A stretch of DNA of 64,000 nt from Sympetrum striolatum (Eukaryota; Arthropoda; Insecta; Odonata; Libellulidae), in assembly GCA_947579665.1 (NCBI GenBank), contig CANPUZ010000067.1, forward strand, positions 124,001 to 188,000, in the 5' to 3' direction. The notes beneath the pieces were generated by a model. It was given only the letters and a program-made list of their open reading frames with translations, did no database searches and was not told the origin of the DNA. The position numbers and the translations under genes were made by a program. Positions 13,541 through 25,668 of this stretch are shown piece by piece. Each line of letters opens with the position of its first letter. The stretch's first letter is position 1.

Positions 13541-14559
13541 AAAATCAGACGTTTTCACAAAACGGTTCGGGAAATCACAGAATAGATTGTGGAATGTCAG
13601 ACAATGCAAAACCAAAATGGCGAAATAAATATATAACCTCATTTAGGGTTTATTAAACAATTAAAGATGATTTGAAACCATCTGCATGACTAGACAAAAC
13701 TTGTAAGCCAAGACTGATTGACTTATGCAAATCTTTTCGTTTTGTGTCAGCGATTTAAAAAATACAGTGAAATAATACAAATAAAGTAATTATCACCTTG
13801 GAATTAATGCACATAAATCTGGTTTGAAATTAACTACGTAAAATGACTTAATTTTGTCAAACGAATCTCGTATATGGAAAAACTCCTTCACATACATTGC
13901 GATTCAAAAAAACGCACATATATTAACGAAAAATTAATAATAATGCAGACAATTCTTTGTACGAATGTCTCAATTGAGGCATTTAAGTTTGAAATTAAAC
14001 AAGAAAATAACACATCCAGTCTGTGTAAAAGTTTTTCACATAAATTAAAAATCATACTCATATTAAAAAAGTGATGTTCATTATAAGGTTCTTTAGGAAA
14101 CGACATAATACTATTGATGGTAAAGATGCTGGAAACACATAGATGTTCGTACACCAATACCAAATGCGGCAACTGATAAAATGAAACGAGACACAAAGAT
14201 CCAGGATGATGACAACCAATACAATGAATGAAATGGATAAGAATTCCTTCGACAGCAAAACCATTCCTCAGGGATAGCTCTCGAATGGACCAGAGTGAGC
14301 AGCATCCAACAGCGTCGTCAAGGTCTGATATCGGAGGAAAAATGTCTTAAGGTGTGTTGAGATTTGATAGAACTGAGAGATGCAATCCGACAAAGTGTTC
14401 TGTGGGAAAGAAAGTCATGCAAGTGCAAAGGAAAAGATAAAGGGTAAGAAGCAAAGAAAGCGGACAAAGCAACAGTATAGCCTTCTGTGGACAAGCAAGA
14501 CCAACACAAGAATCAAAAATCAGAACAATATTGACTAAAAGATTAGCATGCGTTGAGTG
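12723..14559. other. Non-coding stretch with only a TA microsatellite
   Basis: Several short open frames overlap on both strands between 12929 and 14577, but none shows a recognisable domain, splice context or conserved motif. I see no gene. Confidence 0.45.
13505..13539. repeat. (TA)n microsatellite
   Basis: About 17 consecutive TA dinucleotides. Confidence 0.95.
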
Positions 14560-15125
14560 AAACTTAAAAACCAGCACAAAAATGAGAAGGTTTTCTCAAT
14601 TTCTAAACAAAATATGACCAAAAAACTGAAAATTTGCAGAATATTTTTTAGCTTTCTCGACTGTTTCTGGGCAAACTGCTGCACAAAATTTAAATTCTGC
14701 TAGCAATTTGTAGAGAGCTTGTTAAAAGCTTTAAAACCAGCACAGAAATGAAAAGGTTTTCTTGATTTGTAAGCAAAATCCCCCAGCCATGCCCCACTGG
14801 CGATTTTTTTCAAAATTTCAACTCTATTGGGAAAATTTCCAAGCAAAAGTGAAAATCTTCTAGTTTTTTTTAGAAAGACCTTGTCAAAAGGTTCAAAACC
14901 AGCTAAAAAATTAATCGGTTTTGTTGATTGTTAAGCAAATGCCAAAAAACTGAAATATTTCCAATTCATTTCAACTTTTAAACGAGTTTTGGAAAAATGG
15001 CTGTGCAAATTGAATATCTCTAGGGTTTTCGGAAAGATCTTGCTAGAAGCTTCAAATTGAGCACAAACTAAAATTGGTTTCCTTGATTTTTTTGCAAAAT
15101 ATGGCCAAAAACCTTCCAAATTATT
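14560..15125. repeat. Degenerate tandem repeat, unit about 160 bp, four units
   Basis: Units begin near 14568, 14729, 14897 and 15052. Each starts with an aaaaccagcacaaaaatgag-like segment, then ggttttcttgattt, then gcaaaatatggccaaaaa, and later gcaaattg and an agagcttgttaaaagctt-like segment. The spacing is 155-168 bp. The copies are old and strongly diverged. Confidence 0.7.
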
Positions 15126-15894
15126 TCCAAATTAGAAGTGGAATAATGAATAGTTGCATATAAGCAGTCCACATCAAAAGCAGTTTAAAATTGCTGCTAA
15201 TATTTAGTAGATGTGCAAGATATTTCTGAAAAGAGAATACCAAACTTTTACGCAAATATTTGCTAAATTTTAACGTTCAATTTCAAATGCATCTAAAAAT
15301 GTGTGCAGTATCAATTTCACTGTCTCTTGCTTCAGTTTTAAGTATTGTTATTGTGTCTAATGTTATTAAAAATAGTAGCGTTCAAGCAGAAAGGCGAGTG
15401 GTAAGTCCAAAAGGAGATCTTAAAGTTATTTCAAACATTCAGCAGTTGATATTCCAGTAAGAAAGCATGCCAAAGCCTTCAAAGCAACTAACATGCGATA
15501 CATCAATTTTATCCTGAAAAGCACATTCAATCCCCAAGGCAATTATTTTGCAGTTTCCAGAAATTCTAGCGAACTAATAAGGAAATAAAAAACCATGCAC
15601 TTAATCAATAGCATTCAGCGGCACTTGGTGGGATTTGATATTAAAGAATCTTTACTGTCAAAACTTGCACAAAATCTAGAAGAAAATCACAAACAGGTAT
15701 AAATTATTTATGAATCATATTTTTTTAATCGCTTCATTCAGTGGCAGTTGTGAGCTTTAATTTACTATTTTTAACACTGTTGGGAGTTTGCTCTACCTAG
15801 ATGGACAGGAAGTGACCACTTTGCTTCTCGATACCTATTCCATTGTCTCAGGACAACATAGAGGTGTTAAGTTGTTTATTTTAGGTATATCCAT
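15126..15894. other. Non-coding stretch, nothing recognised
   Basis: No gene or repeat supported here. A 66-codon frame at 15260-15460 begins with a hydrophobic segment (LSLASVLSIVIVSNVI) but has no further context. Confidence 0.4.
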
Positions 15895-16690
15895 TTACTT
15901 ACGAGTATAATGTTGCTTGCATTTTGCAAGCATGTTGATAACACAAATTCCAAGTCGACATCATATCGAGAGGGTCCTCAAAAGAAAAAAAGGATTGAAA
16001 AGATTCATAAAATTCGCTGCAATTTTTCCATCTGGCATCGAACCCAGGTCTTCCTGGTAATACTTTCTATGCAGCACAACAGAAGATCACCATCTCTATC
16101 TTTATATGAAAATTCAAGCAGAAATATTGGTTGCAACTGCCTCAAACGACATCTAACTTTTCCCTCATATTACTTATGAGAGAAATTTTAATAAACCCTG
16201 GCATCAAACACAGGAATTGCACGGTCTTATCTAAATTTTTTTCTTAAGTCAATTCCTACTATACATCTTGTAGCCAAGCAGGAACTTCCTATCATTTCAA
16301 TAAGTGCTTCAAAAAAAATCATGAAAAACTACCTCAATGTATTTTTTTGCATCTTCATTGTCGATTTTTTTTTTAATTTCCCGAAAAACAAAGCAATGCT
16401 TTTAAATGGGAAAAATCAGGACTTTGGGGTTCTCTGGAATCAAACCCATGACACTGAGGTTCAAAATCGCAATTTTTCTGGTAGTTACATGTTCTGGCCA
16501 TTATGTCGTAAAAATTTCAAGTCAATGACGCTTGTGGTTTAGCCTGTGAATTAGTATCCTATCTATCTATCTATCTATATATATAGTTAGATGAATGAAT
16601 GAATCGGGAGAAGCATCTATATATAATAGATACATATGAATAAATCCAGAAAAGGAATTATATATAATAGATAGCATCATATAATTACTG
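15895..16690 (-). mobile_element. T-arm element, copy a (internally deleted)
   Basis: It runs from the B end (acgagtataatgttgcttgc, with the hairpin tgcttgcattttgcaagca) to the A end (gagaagcatctatatataat near 16610). T-arm-like cores tcgaacc or tcaaacc occur at 16038, 16204 and 16440; the first gap is 166 bp and the second 236 bp, so about one and a half units are missing compared with full copies at 50-53 kb. No protein is encoded. Strand is given relative to an arbitrary A-to-B orientation. Confidence 0.75.
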
Positions 16691-17289
16691 TTTAGCCATT
16701 GATCGATAATTTATAAACAAATAGACACAACTGAGAGTTAATTATTATCACTGTGTTTGTACAGCTAAGAGCAAAAAAAGTTACCACCCCTGACCCACCA
16801 AGAAATTCTAAGTCCACATTTCGGGCCGGCGAGCTTTTCTCTCAAAAAGGGAGGGAGAGAAAAGAAAGATGGAGAACATGGTACCTTACGCTAGCTCGGC
16901 TCTCGCGTTTGGATGGAGAATTTTTGTTATTTATATAAAAATCATTTACTACTGTCCATTATCTAGCACAAAATTTGATGTGTTAATGCATACTATTGTA
17001 TTTGACGACGACAAACTGGAAAATAACTAAAGAAATGAATCGAATTTAATGCAGTAACTCTTACTTTGATTTCCAATAACAGACTATCAAATCATTTCCA
17101 AAACAACACAAATGAATTTCACTGAATACAACATTCGGCATCAAAATAACTCACATTTTGTTTTTCGAAAATTGATCATTTAAATCACTTCCAACGATTG
17201 ATTATGCATATCAATGTGAACGAAACCAGCAAATTTTCTCTTCTTCTTAGCTCTAAATAGGCCAAAACAGAGGATCTTGGATTCAACAA
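16691..17289. other. Non-coding stretch, nothing recognised
   Basis: No gene or repeat supported; a short purine-rich patch lies at 16845-16880. Confidence 0.4.
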
Positions 17290-17745
17290 TGGCATTTTTT
17301 GTCATGGGGACCGGTTGTTTATACTCACAAAACTAACAACGAAATTCGGGTATTCCGAGTAAAATTTCGAAAATTCAGTTTGAAAACAATAATAAATGAC
17401 CAAAATAAGGTTTTGTATTCTTTTTCTCTGCTATTGGTTTATGTCACAATCTCGTGTGACCATTCTTTCCAATTTAATTTTGCAAAAGAAATGAAGTCTG
17501 CATCGACGAATTTGAGCTTTACGTGCATTTCTTACGGAAATGCTTTGACTCGTCTGGGATCGAAGCAAGGACAAAGTGCCACCATTTTTTTAAATAGAAA
17601 TACTTTCGTATTTTATATTTCATATAAATATTAGAATGAAATGTTCAGTAAAAATTTCAAGTCAATCGACCGAGTGGTTTTCGAGTTTTGCGGGCACAAG
17701 CATACGCAGGCTGTATTTTTATATATAAGATATATGCATGATTCG
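17290..17745 (-). repeat. Diverged relative of the T-arm element end
   Basis: It contains gtctgggatcgaagcaagga (T-arm-like core at about 17558) and aaaatttcaagtcaatcgac at 17648, which matches the aaaatttcaagtcaatgacg block near the A end of the full T-arm elements. The 111-codon open frame at 17299-17634 overlaps it and is not supported as a gene. Confidence 0.45.
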
Positions 17746-20700
17746 GTGGATCACTAGAATTTGATTGCTTTTACAAACCTTTCGTTTAACTTTTCCAATT
17801 GAAAATCGTTCTATTATCAAGAGAAATAACTAAGGAATAAATACAAGGAAATAAGAGTTCCAAAACTTCCACACAGAAAGTCGTATAACTTTGACAAAGT
17901 TATTTATTTCCTTGTGTTTAGCTACCTATGGAGTTCTTCAAAGTTAAAACTCATTCGATTGATTTAAATAATGAATATTCTTTTCTAGATTACCATTTCC
18001 CCTTACTCTCGTGACTACTATAGATTGTATAATCCATTAATTTGTAAAATTATATTATCCTTATAACAACATTGTAGAAAAATTCACACAATTAGCTCCG
18101 ACGCTTACTAGCACTATCTTCAACATTTACATAAATACGCGATCCTCCATATGGGGTGTGTCTGGAAAAAGAAGAAAGAATGAGAAGGAACAAAAGTGTG
18201 ACCTGCAGGTGAAAGGGCAGAATTCCTGGAAAACTGTTAAACAGGACAAAACGAAATAGGTGGGGGAGAAGGGCAAGATAATCCTTTCATTGCCAAAGGG
18301 GAATGGAAAGGAAAAACTTTCTCGTTGGGAGAAGAGTATTTGGGTTGCAATTTGCTTGATTCATTTTAATGTTATCTAAAATAATGTGTTCGCTAGCTTT
18401 CTCTGATATATGTATAATTTTTAGCTCGCAATTAGAAGAATGACTCGAAGAAATAAATCTCTCATAAAGTGGGACTGCAGAGCATCAGATTAGAAATATT
18501 GTATGTTTTTCGGCCTAAAACTTACGAGATCTCACTGTTTATTTGATGTGGATTAAATGAAAATAATCATAAATCGCTTGATGAAACCACTGTCCTAAAA
18601 ATTGGATCCATGGATTCCTTATCGTTTCGAAGTAATGGCTTCTAGTAAAAACTGTAGTAAAAGGCCAGCGGTGGACGTCCTTTTAGTAAAATTCTCGAAA
18701 TTTTATTTCTCAAAAGATACTTCTTTCATATTTTTAGCTATTTATTGATCCAGGAATCGACTCCGAAGAGTATTAAAATTTGTTTATTTTACAGTTCTCA
18801 GTTTTTTAAGAAAACCATCTTTTATTTTATCAGTTATGGAAAATGATAAGACTGCTATCCGTAGATCTGTCACTTTTGCATGACAATGGGTTAATCGAGG
18901 TCTAACCAAACCTAAGACTTAGCTAGAGGTATTAGTTTTTAGTACTCGACACAGAATGGGCAATTGTGTGTGTGTTACAGTAATGACGATTGTAATTGAG
19001 TTTAAATACGTATTTAAATGACATCCTTATTTTGTGTTTTATAAACCAGGTGAGATATACTAGCAAATTTTATAAGTGAATCAAGATGAGTTTAACGTTT
19101 TGGCTATTATCAACACTGAAAGAAAAAATGTATTCACTTACTTTTGGTGTTTTTTATATTAATTTTAAAGGTTCTTAAAATCTACGAAACTGATAACTGT
19201 GTCTATCATTTAATGGAATAAAAGAATTGAAAACCCTATACATCCAATGTTAGTAATAAAAAAGAACCAAAAGAACGCTAGTTTTTGCAAATAGCTATTT
19301 CTTAAATTTTCCCGTTTTATTGTTGATTGATTTGTAAGGATATCCCAAAGGTTTATGAAAATCATTGGTTAGAAGAAATAGCGAAAAAAGCCTGAAAAGT
19401 TGAATGTATATATTGAGAACATAATATAGGAATTGGCATTTTACGAAGCTTAAGTTTCTAAGGGAGTGATCTTTCTATGGTTAATATATGTTTAATTCTT
19501 CTGCTGAAAGCATGGACGGTCCAAGATATGGGCAGTCTGGGAGACCGTCCACATCGCTTGTGGGCTCTTCTCAGATCCCTTGAAGATTTTCAATGATAAA
19601 ATTATACGCGTAGCTTAAGGAATTTTAAGGATTACACCCGGTCACAATATTTTATTAAACTTTCTTTTATCCACTAAGGGGAACTAGTTCTAAACGTCTG
19701 CCTGCCCAGAATATCAATAATCTTCAGATTACCCCTTCCCGATGATTGTAATCAAATTCCTTTGCAATGGATGTAGCTTTCTTTGTTTCTAGTTCTCTGA
19801 ATAATTTCCTTATAGTCAAATTGATTGAAGAAGCCGTTACTTTGTGAAACAGCATTATATAAGAAATTGTGAATCTTTGTCCTTAGTTATTTCCGCCATT
19901 TCTTATAGTCGTTCAGCAATGACTATATTTTTACGGAAATTACATTTAGTAAAACTACTTAATCAGGCGTAATCAATCTGAGTTGCCCTTACATCGGTAA
20001 AATCCGTTTAATAATTAAAATTGAGGCTTCGTATTTTCCCTTTCCTTTTTTTATGAGAGGCCAGTTAAGTCCATCAGCCATTATCAGATACAGCACTAGA
20101 AATACTGACATCTCGTACTTATTACCCATAATTAGTCTTAAATAAGATGGGTAAAGCTTCCCTTCTTGGGAAATATTTCTTATTGTCAGGAGAATCTATT
20201 ACTGCTGAATCTTAATGCTGGTTTCATGGGCCTATTCTTCCTTAAAACTTCTTGGTTTAAAGATAAGGAAGACATTTACGATATCTTGAAGATGCAGAAA
20301 TTTAAATGTGTGAATTGCTCGACATTTATGTATGATTAACTGGCGGAAGCTCTAATAATATGCATGAATGTATGCACATTGAATGCATATTCCTATTTGC
20401 ATACATGATTAAATCCTACTAATTTTCAAAGCTAAATAAATTTACAGTGATAATAAATAATTTCGACTATGATGGGTCTATCATTAATGGTTTATGAATT
20501 TTGGATGTAAATGAACATTTTAGAAGTGAGTTCACATAACACCAAATGCAGTAGGTAAGGAAAATTTAACTTGAAAACTGCCACAAAAATCGGAACTTTT
20601 TTGAATGGTTATCTCATTTACATTCTCTTTGGCTGAACCATTGAAATATATTTTTCCAGTCACCCTCTTACCTGCATTATGTTGTCTTAAAATGGCTTAA

Positions 20701-20857
20701 ATCGTTTTCTCAATCTTGTAATTGAACCATTTTCTCAATCGTATAAACAGCCTACATCCCAGGATCTGTGCATATAATTTCTGAACTTGTTTACCATATT
20801 ATCTTTACATTTCTTAGATGAATGCCTTAGTGTTGAAGAGAATCATCATTTTCTTCT
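17746..20857. other. Non-coding stretch, nothing recognised
   Basis: About 3.1 kb with no open frame above 60 codons and no repeat that I could match elsewhere in the window. Confidence 0.5.
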
Positions 20858-22235
20858 TAGTAAGCATAAAATTTTCAGTATCCCCATTGCTTATTTTCCT
20901 ATCATCCTCTCCATGCTTTATGTAAAAAATATATAAGTAATTAATTGTGACCCCATTCATATTCCTTCATCGACGAACTCTTCATTATTTTTCCGTCCAC
21001 AACTAAGAACTGGCATCTTTAAGTAATTCTCGCTCTCGTGCAAAACCCCACCTCGAATATTAGACAGTCTGAAGCGACTAAAGACAGAAGTAACCTGTGA
21101 CCGCTCCAATGAAGACCCTTTCTCTTTCCTCTCTCACCCCCACGGAGAAGCTACCTTTGTTTCGTTGAGAAGCCCAGTATGAATGGCACTCATATCGTTA
21201 TGTAGACGAAAACAAGGAGAGCAGAAATAGCACCCAAGGGAACTGACCGCTGAAACCCTTAGTAGCAGATTTAAATTTATTATTCATGCATGAATGCATT
21301 ACGTGCGTATTTTAAAAATGGAGTTGTTATGTATAAAATTGTTGGTTCATACCTTTTTCCAATGTTGAAATTATTAATTGTTTCAGCATTCCAACATTTA
21401 TTATGGAGAGGGTTTAAATGAAAGGAATTAAATAATTAGAAGTATATTATTCAATTCTTTTTGTGCTTGACTCGACTCTGCACGACTAGTACTTCTGATT
21501 TAATTATTCAAAAGAAATGTTCGTACACACAATATAAAGCGGTTTGTTAAAAGACTACAGGTTCGATAGTAGTAAGTCCTAAACGACCGGAGCCCTCGGC
21601 TGAGTATCCTTCAAGAATATAACTCTGTATAGAACATAATTATTAGATATATTCCTTAGCTATGATTTACATGACGAAATACGACACAACATGACCCTAT
21701 TCTCAACGATAATGACTTTTGCAGCCCAATGGGGAAAAGATTATTACGAGATTATAGCGAGGACAGATGGCCTATCTCACGTATAGTATAAAGTGTGCTA
21801 CTATTTAAATTATTTTAATCAAAATTCCCAGCAAATGTAAATGGCGTCCAAACAACTTGGCGACTTTCACAAATTCGTTTTCAATGAAAACTAGCAACTT
21901 ATTTCCTATTTGAGTTCCACTATCATAAATCATTATTTGTAATAGCAGGTATTGTTTAATTATTACTCCATTTTATTATTATTACATTTTTTTAATTTCC
22001 CCTTCTTCCGTTGACCAAATTTACAGTAGTTCATATTCTCTTAATTATCGTATCATAATCTTTACGAAAACATTCATCCTGCGGGCATGTGGAGCATTAA
22101 CTGAAATAACCAATTCCATTCAAAATCTGCATTGATGGAATATTTTATGTTAGGAGGAGATATGAGCAGTCAAAGTAATTCATAATGTGAGTCACGATAT
22201 ACCTAATGCTGTCAAAGAATAAAGAAGAGGGTCTT

Positions 22236-22270
22236 GATGAGCGTTTCGCTACTGGGTGTAGCATCTTCAG
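22236..22270 (-). ncRNA. Hammerhead-ribozyme-like motif (minus arm)
   Basis: On the minus strand, CTGAAGA (22270-22264) is followed by stem II GCTAC/GTAGC-type pairing (22262-22248), GAAA (22247-22244) and cgctcaTC. It is the mirror copy of the motif at 22305-22339 and keeps both conserved boxes. Confidence 0.6.
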
Positions 22271-22304
22271 AAGAAACTTCGATACGTGAGTCTCGAAGTC
22301 ACTT

Positions 22305-22339
22305 CTGAAGATGCTACACGTAGTAGCGAAAGGTTCGTC
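22305..22339 (+). ncRNA. Hammerhead-ribozyme-like motif (plus arm)
   Basis: CTGAAGA (22305-22311) is followed by a 5-bp stem II, GCTAC/GTAGC (22313-22317 with 22323-22327), then GAAA (22328-22331) and ggttcGTC. This is the order of the type I hammerhead core (CUGANGA, stem II, GAAA, stem III, UH). Stem III is only 1-2 bp, as in the minimal hammerheads known from PLEs. Catalysis is not shown by sequence alone. Confidence 0.6.
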
Positions 22340-22724
22340 AAGACCCTCTTCATTATTCTTTGACAGCATAAGGTAAATCGTGACTTAAATTATTAACATT
22401 GCTGTCAGTGGTGTTTTAATATTATTAAAGTAATTCATATCCAATATTTTATGAAGAAGAGCGAATTACACTTGAGATTCGAGCCAATTTAACGAAATAC
22501 GAATTTAATTCTTTCATAATACAATACTGCTTCTACTGCAGCAAAAGCAATGACTTTTAGCAATTATTAATAAAATATATACCATCACAAAAGCCTTCAA
22601 AACGTGCCAGGCGTAAAGAGGAAGACGAAAAGCACGCTCAAAACAGAGAATCTGAAAGACTCGCCCTTCTCGAGTTATGCTGGTTGCATCTAAGGTGACA
22701 ACTTTTTTATGCTGCTAGCTGTAC

Positions 22725-23889
22725 ATTGAAGGATGATATTCACACGCATTACTCAAGTTCCTTTAAAATATTGTCTGGACAAATAGCCAAAATGGTTTAA
22801 AGTAAACTGTATGGACAGTTATAGATGCTCCGAAATTCCCATGTCTGGCTCTAAACATCATGACTTTTACACCAAAGAGAATTCACAGACACTTCTCTGT
22901 AAGGCTAAAGATTTGATTAATCCTCTGCTAATATCATTTTAAAAGCTTATATATATTTGAGAAGCCTCAGGGTCAGAGTCAAGGTAGTTTAACCATGTAA
23001 TTTGTTGTCTGATGGCTATCAGTAAACATCATTGCAAAAATGAAGAAAATGCTATGCTTATTAACTTGAATAATTTTCCAACTATACAAGCTCAACTTTG
23101 TTGACTTATACAATCCGCATTAAACTGAAATACTAAGTAACATAAAAGGAACAATTTTGAGCACAGCCAACTAAAATCATAAAATGCATTATGCTCTACT
23201 TACTCAACCCGAATGTGCCATTGAAAAAATTGTTCATCCCAAAATAAGAGCAAGAGAAGTTTAATAATAATTTGCCTACAAATCTATATCTAAAGTGCAC
23301 ATTAAGACCAAGACATTTGCACCACTGTCTAAGTGTTTATGATCAACGTATATGCCTCTGAATAAGTATATCAATACGAGTATACACTGTTTATGAAATG
23401 CCAGTGGTAACTGTACGCAAGTGCTCATGTTATTCAAAATTGTTTGATTTGGTTTGATGGACAGATTCCCTTTAATTAAAAACTATCGGCTGACAGTTAA
23501 ATCTCAACTCTTTGGGGTCTTTAATTTTACTATATAAAGTCTGATCGAAAGGGCTGTCTGCAAACATCTTTACAAAAATGCAGAAAATACTATTTATTTG
23601 AATAGTTTGAAACTAAACTTTTAACTTAATAAACATTTAGTCTGCCTTGCATTGGAATGATTAGCTGAATAGAGAGAATATTTTTTCACTCAACTAACTA
23701 AAATCAAATAATGCTTTGCATTGACTGCTATCTGATCTCATATTATTCCTGCTACTGTACCATAATGAATGAAATACAGTTCATTTTTCTTCACGTAAAA
23801 TACACTTTATAAGCTACAGAGGATTGAGTGGTGCTAAATGATATAGGATTAAGAAATTAAATGCCAAGAAAAGTGACACTTCAATCCTC
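22725..23889. other. Non-coding stretch, nothing recognised
   Basis: AT-rich DNA with no coding trace that I can support. Confidence 0.45.
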
Positions 23890-24410
23890 TTGAAAAACCT
23901 GGGGTGTGTAGATAATATTGCCAAAGAACTATTCACTCTACGTGATATTAAAAATATTTTTAACCCACCACCTAATTCAACCAAAGACCAAATCCATCCA
24001 GGTTTTCCATTAATTTTGTCAATGATTGTAGTTATAAACTAGCCCAAACTATTGGAACAGACCAGAAACGTCCCGCTTTTTATACCGGTCAGAACATCGG
24101 GTCATTACCTTGCAACACCAAAGACCGTTTAGATCCTCAGACCAGATCAGGAATATACAGACTTGCTTATAATAATAGTGACACTGTTTACGTTGGTCGT
24201 ACGGCCTGCAATGTCAGATTAACAATGACGATTTTTCCGACTTCTCCACCCGTATTCTAAACCATGGACAAATTGGTACCAAATTAGACCATTTGGAAGA
24301 GTTTTACATTCACCTTCACCAATTTTGTTCCATCCCTTTAGCTAATGAGGTTTTGTTTTCTAATAGCCAGTCCCCACTCTTCAAGACTCTTTTCCCCTTC
24401 CTCTCGTGAT
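23890..24410 (+). pseudogene. Penelope-like element 3' part with GIY-YIG endonuclease
   Basis: The reading includes QTIGTDQKRPAFYTGQNIGS, then KDRLDPQTRSGIYRLAYNNS and DTVYVGRT, then after a frameshift near 24225, STRILNHGQIGTKLDHLEEF and NEVLFSNSQSPLF. SGIYRL...VYVGRT is the GIY-YIG nuclease signature that PLEs carry downstream of their reverse transcriptase, and the C-terminal block also has the PLE form. The RT part is absent, so this is a 5'-truncated, frameshifted copy. Confidence 0.8.
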
Positions 24411-24658
24411 ATAATATTGTTTCTTTTTACTCCTCCTCCTTCGTGTCCCCTTCGTTTGGTTTTCGCATATACGTTCTTGCTCCTTGAAATAACTTCTGTT
24501 CTGGAGATGGTGCTGTGACAATGAAACTGGTAAACAGTTTTCTGAAAATTTGTGCAATTTGTGCAAGTGTGCTTTACCTTCGTAAGTTTTGACAGTAAAG
24601 ATTCTTTGAACAGGCGTTCAAAAGAGGGGATTAATAAGAGAGATTTTTGTACCTTTAT
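24411..24658. other. PLE 3' flank and putative 3' region of the host gene
   Basis: Pyrimidine-rich PLE tail up to about 24600. On the minus strand an AATAAA hexamer (24660-24655) overlaps the stop codon of the terminal host exon; it is too close to act as the usual poly(A) signal for that stop. Confidence 0.35.
24501..24533 (+). ncRNA. Degenerate hammerhead-like motif in the PLE 3' flank
   Basis: CTGGAGA (one change from CTGANGA), a possible short stem, then GAAAC-TGGT. Position just after the PLE coding end and similarity to the 55.9/56.6-kb motifs suggest a decayed PLE hammerhead. It is not expected to be active. Confidence 0.3.
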
Positions 24659-25277
24659 TTAGATGGGCGTCAGCAGAAGGCTGAAGTCCTGAAGGGCTAA
24701 CCTCACTGTTTCGTACATGGGCCTGTTCTCCTCCGGGGGCCCGTACTCGGACCCTTGGGGCCCTACCCCTGGCCCGCACAGGGTCTGCAGCTTGCTGATG
24801 TACGAGTAAAAGTTGTTGTGAGTGATTTTCTCTGGAGAAGATGACACGGAGGAAGATGCTGAAGACGACCAGGAATCGTGGTTCGCAGACTGTAGGTGGT
24901 GAGGATGCAGGTTGGACGCCCCCTGGTGATGCAGGTGATGCTGATGGTGCAGGGGATGGTGCCCTTGCTGCAGCTGTGGCGGCATCGCTTGTAGACCATT
25001 GTGGGCGGGGCCGAAGGAATGCGGAAGGTGGCTGTGGATTGGCGGAGGGTGCAGATACGGGTGGGGACTGGGGAGGCGTTAGGGTGCGGATAGTACCCCT
25101 GGGGGTTCCCTGGGCTCCCCGTGGGCCATTGGGGGGCTGTGGCTGAGGGCCCTGGGGCCCCCCATTTTTGTACGAAGATGGGATGCGTACGTGCTCCAGG
25201 AGCGTGATAACGTTGTTGCGGAGAGACTCATAGTACTCGTTGAGGTTCGAACTGCGCTGCGCGATGGCCTGCGTCTC
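24659..25277 (-). CDS. Last visible exon of the host gene (His/Gln/Pro-rich), frame-disrupted
   Basis: The exon has an acceptor (tttccccag) just before 25277. In the first frame it reads ETQAIAQRSSNLNEYYES and RNNVITLLEHVRIPSS. Past about 25110 that frame loses protein character; a second frame gives NPQGYYPHPNASP, and a third gives PYLHPPPIHSHLPHSFGP, then Gln/His-rich LHHQHHLHHQGASNLHPHH, a Ser cluster and ENRPMYETVRLALQDFSLLL before TAA at 24661-24659. Two missing single bases (or one extra) in C/G runs would join the pieces. The amphipathic C-terminal segment may be a helix. I do not recognise the protein. Composition is much more GC-rich than the surroundings, as expected for a coding exon. 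It could instead be an internal exon if the stop is itself caused by a base error. Confidence 0.65.
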
Positions 25278-25394
25278 CTGGGGAAAAGGATCTATGAAAT
25301 AGGACAGAGTTGCTTATAATTCTTAAAGAATACTAAAGCCACCATTTAGCAGTAGCTTTTTGAACAAAAATCATTGTAATTTATAAATTAATTA

Positions 25395-25475
25395 CCTTAT
25401 ATGCCGGTGTATAAGTCGACCTTTGACACCTTAAATAAGTCTCTCAAAAACCAGTGGTTGACTTATACACCGAAC
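25395..25475. repeat. Short inverted repeat (MITE relic)
   Basis: ccggtgtataagtcgacctt at about 25402 is mirrored by ggttgacttatacaccg near 25455. 'Gtataagtcgacc'-type termini recur in small DNA transposons. No clear target-site duplication was found. Confidence 0.5.
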
Positions 25476-25668
25476 ATAAAATTCAATCTATACACCGAGG
25501 AGTAAATAAGTGAAACTGCCTCCTTAACACTCGTTGTACACAAACTCTCGACACTCACCTCAATTATTTATTACTGAAACTAATTTTTGGCAAGTCTTAT
25601 TAACGTAGATATCACATAAAACAAATCAACAAATACAATTTCGGCCCAAAGCATGTTTTCTATTACTC

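Larger units (their letters stand above)
22185..22426. mobile_element. 242-bp foldback insertion with 13-bp target-site duplication
   Basis: Copy 2 of the duplication shows the empty site. Here the 13-bp sequence aaagtaattcata occurs on both sides (22172-22184 and 22427-22439). The insert is largely two inverted arms of about 85 bp (22190-22274 and 22302-22385) around a spacer of about 30 bp. The arms carry hammerhead-like cores and resemble the terminal repeats of PLEs. Direct comparison with the empty site makes the insertion nearly certain; the PLE origin is inferred. Confidence 0.85.
20858..22724 (+). repeat. 1.6-kb dispersed direct duplication, copy 1
   Basis: From tagtaagcata to gcatctaaggtg...ttttttatgctgctagc, this segment is nearly identical to 29711-31335, apart from scattered substitutions, small indels and one 242-bp insertion at 22185-22426. 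Sequences outside the two borders do not match. The copies lie in the same orientation about 7 kb apart. Confidence 0.9.

Noticed and set aside
13888..14577. Cluster of overlapping minus-strand frames rich in Leu, Phe and Cys
   Set aside because: Several frames overlap, none has a recognisable domain, and AT-rich reverse-strand sequence produces such hydrophobic frames by chance.
24841..25146. Plus-strand Gly/Ala-rich 101-codon frame
   Set aside because: It is the complement of the host terminal exon and reflects its GC-rich codon content.
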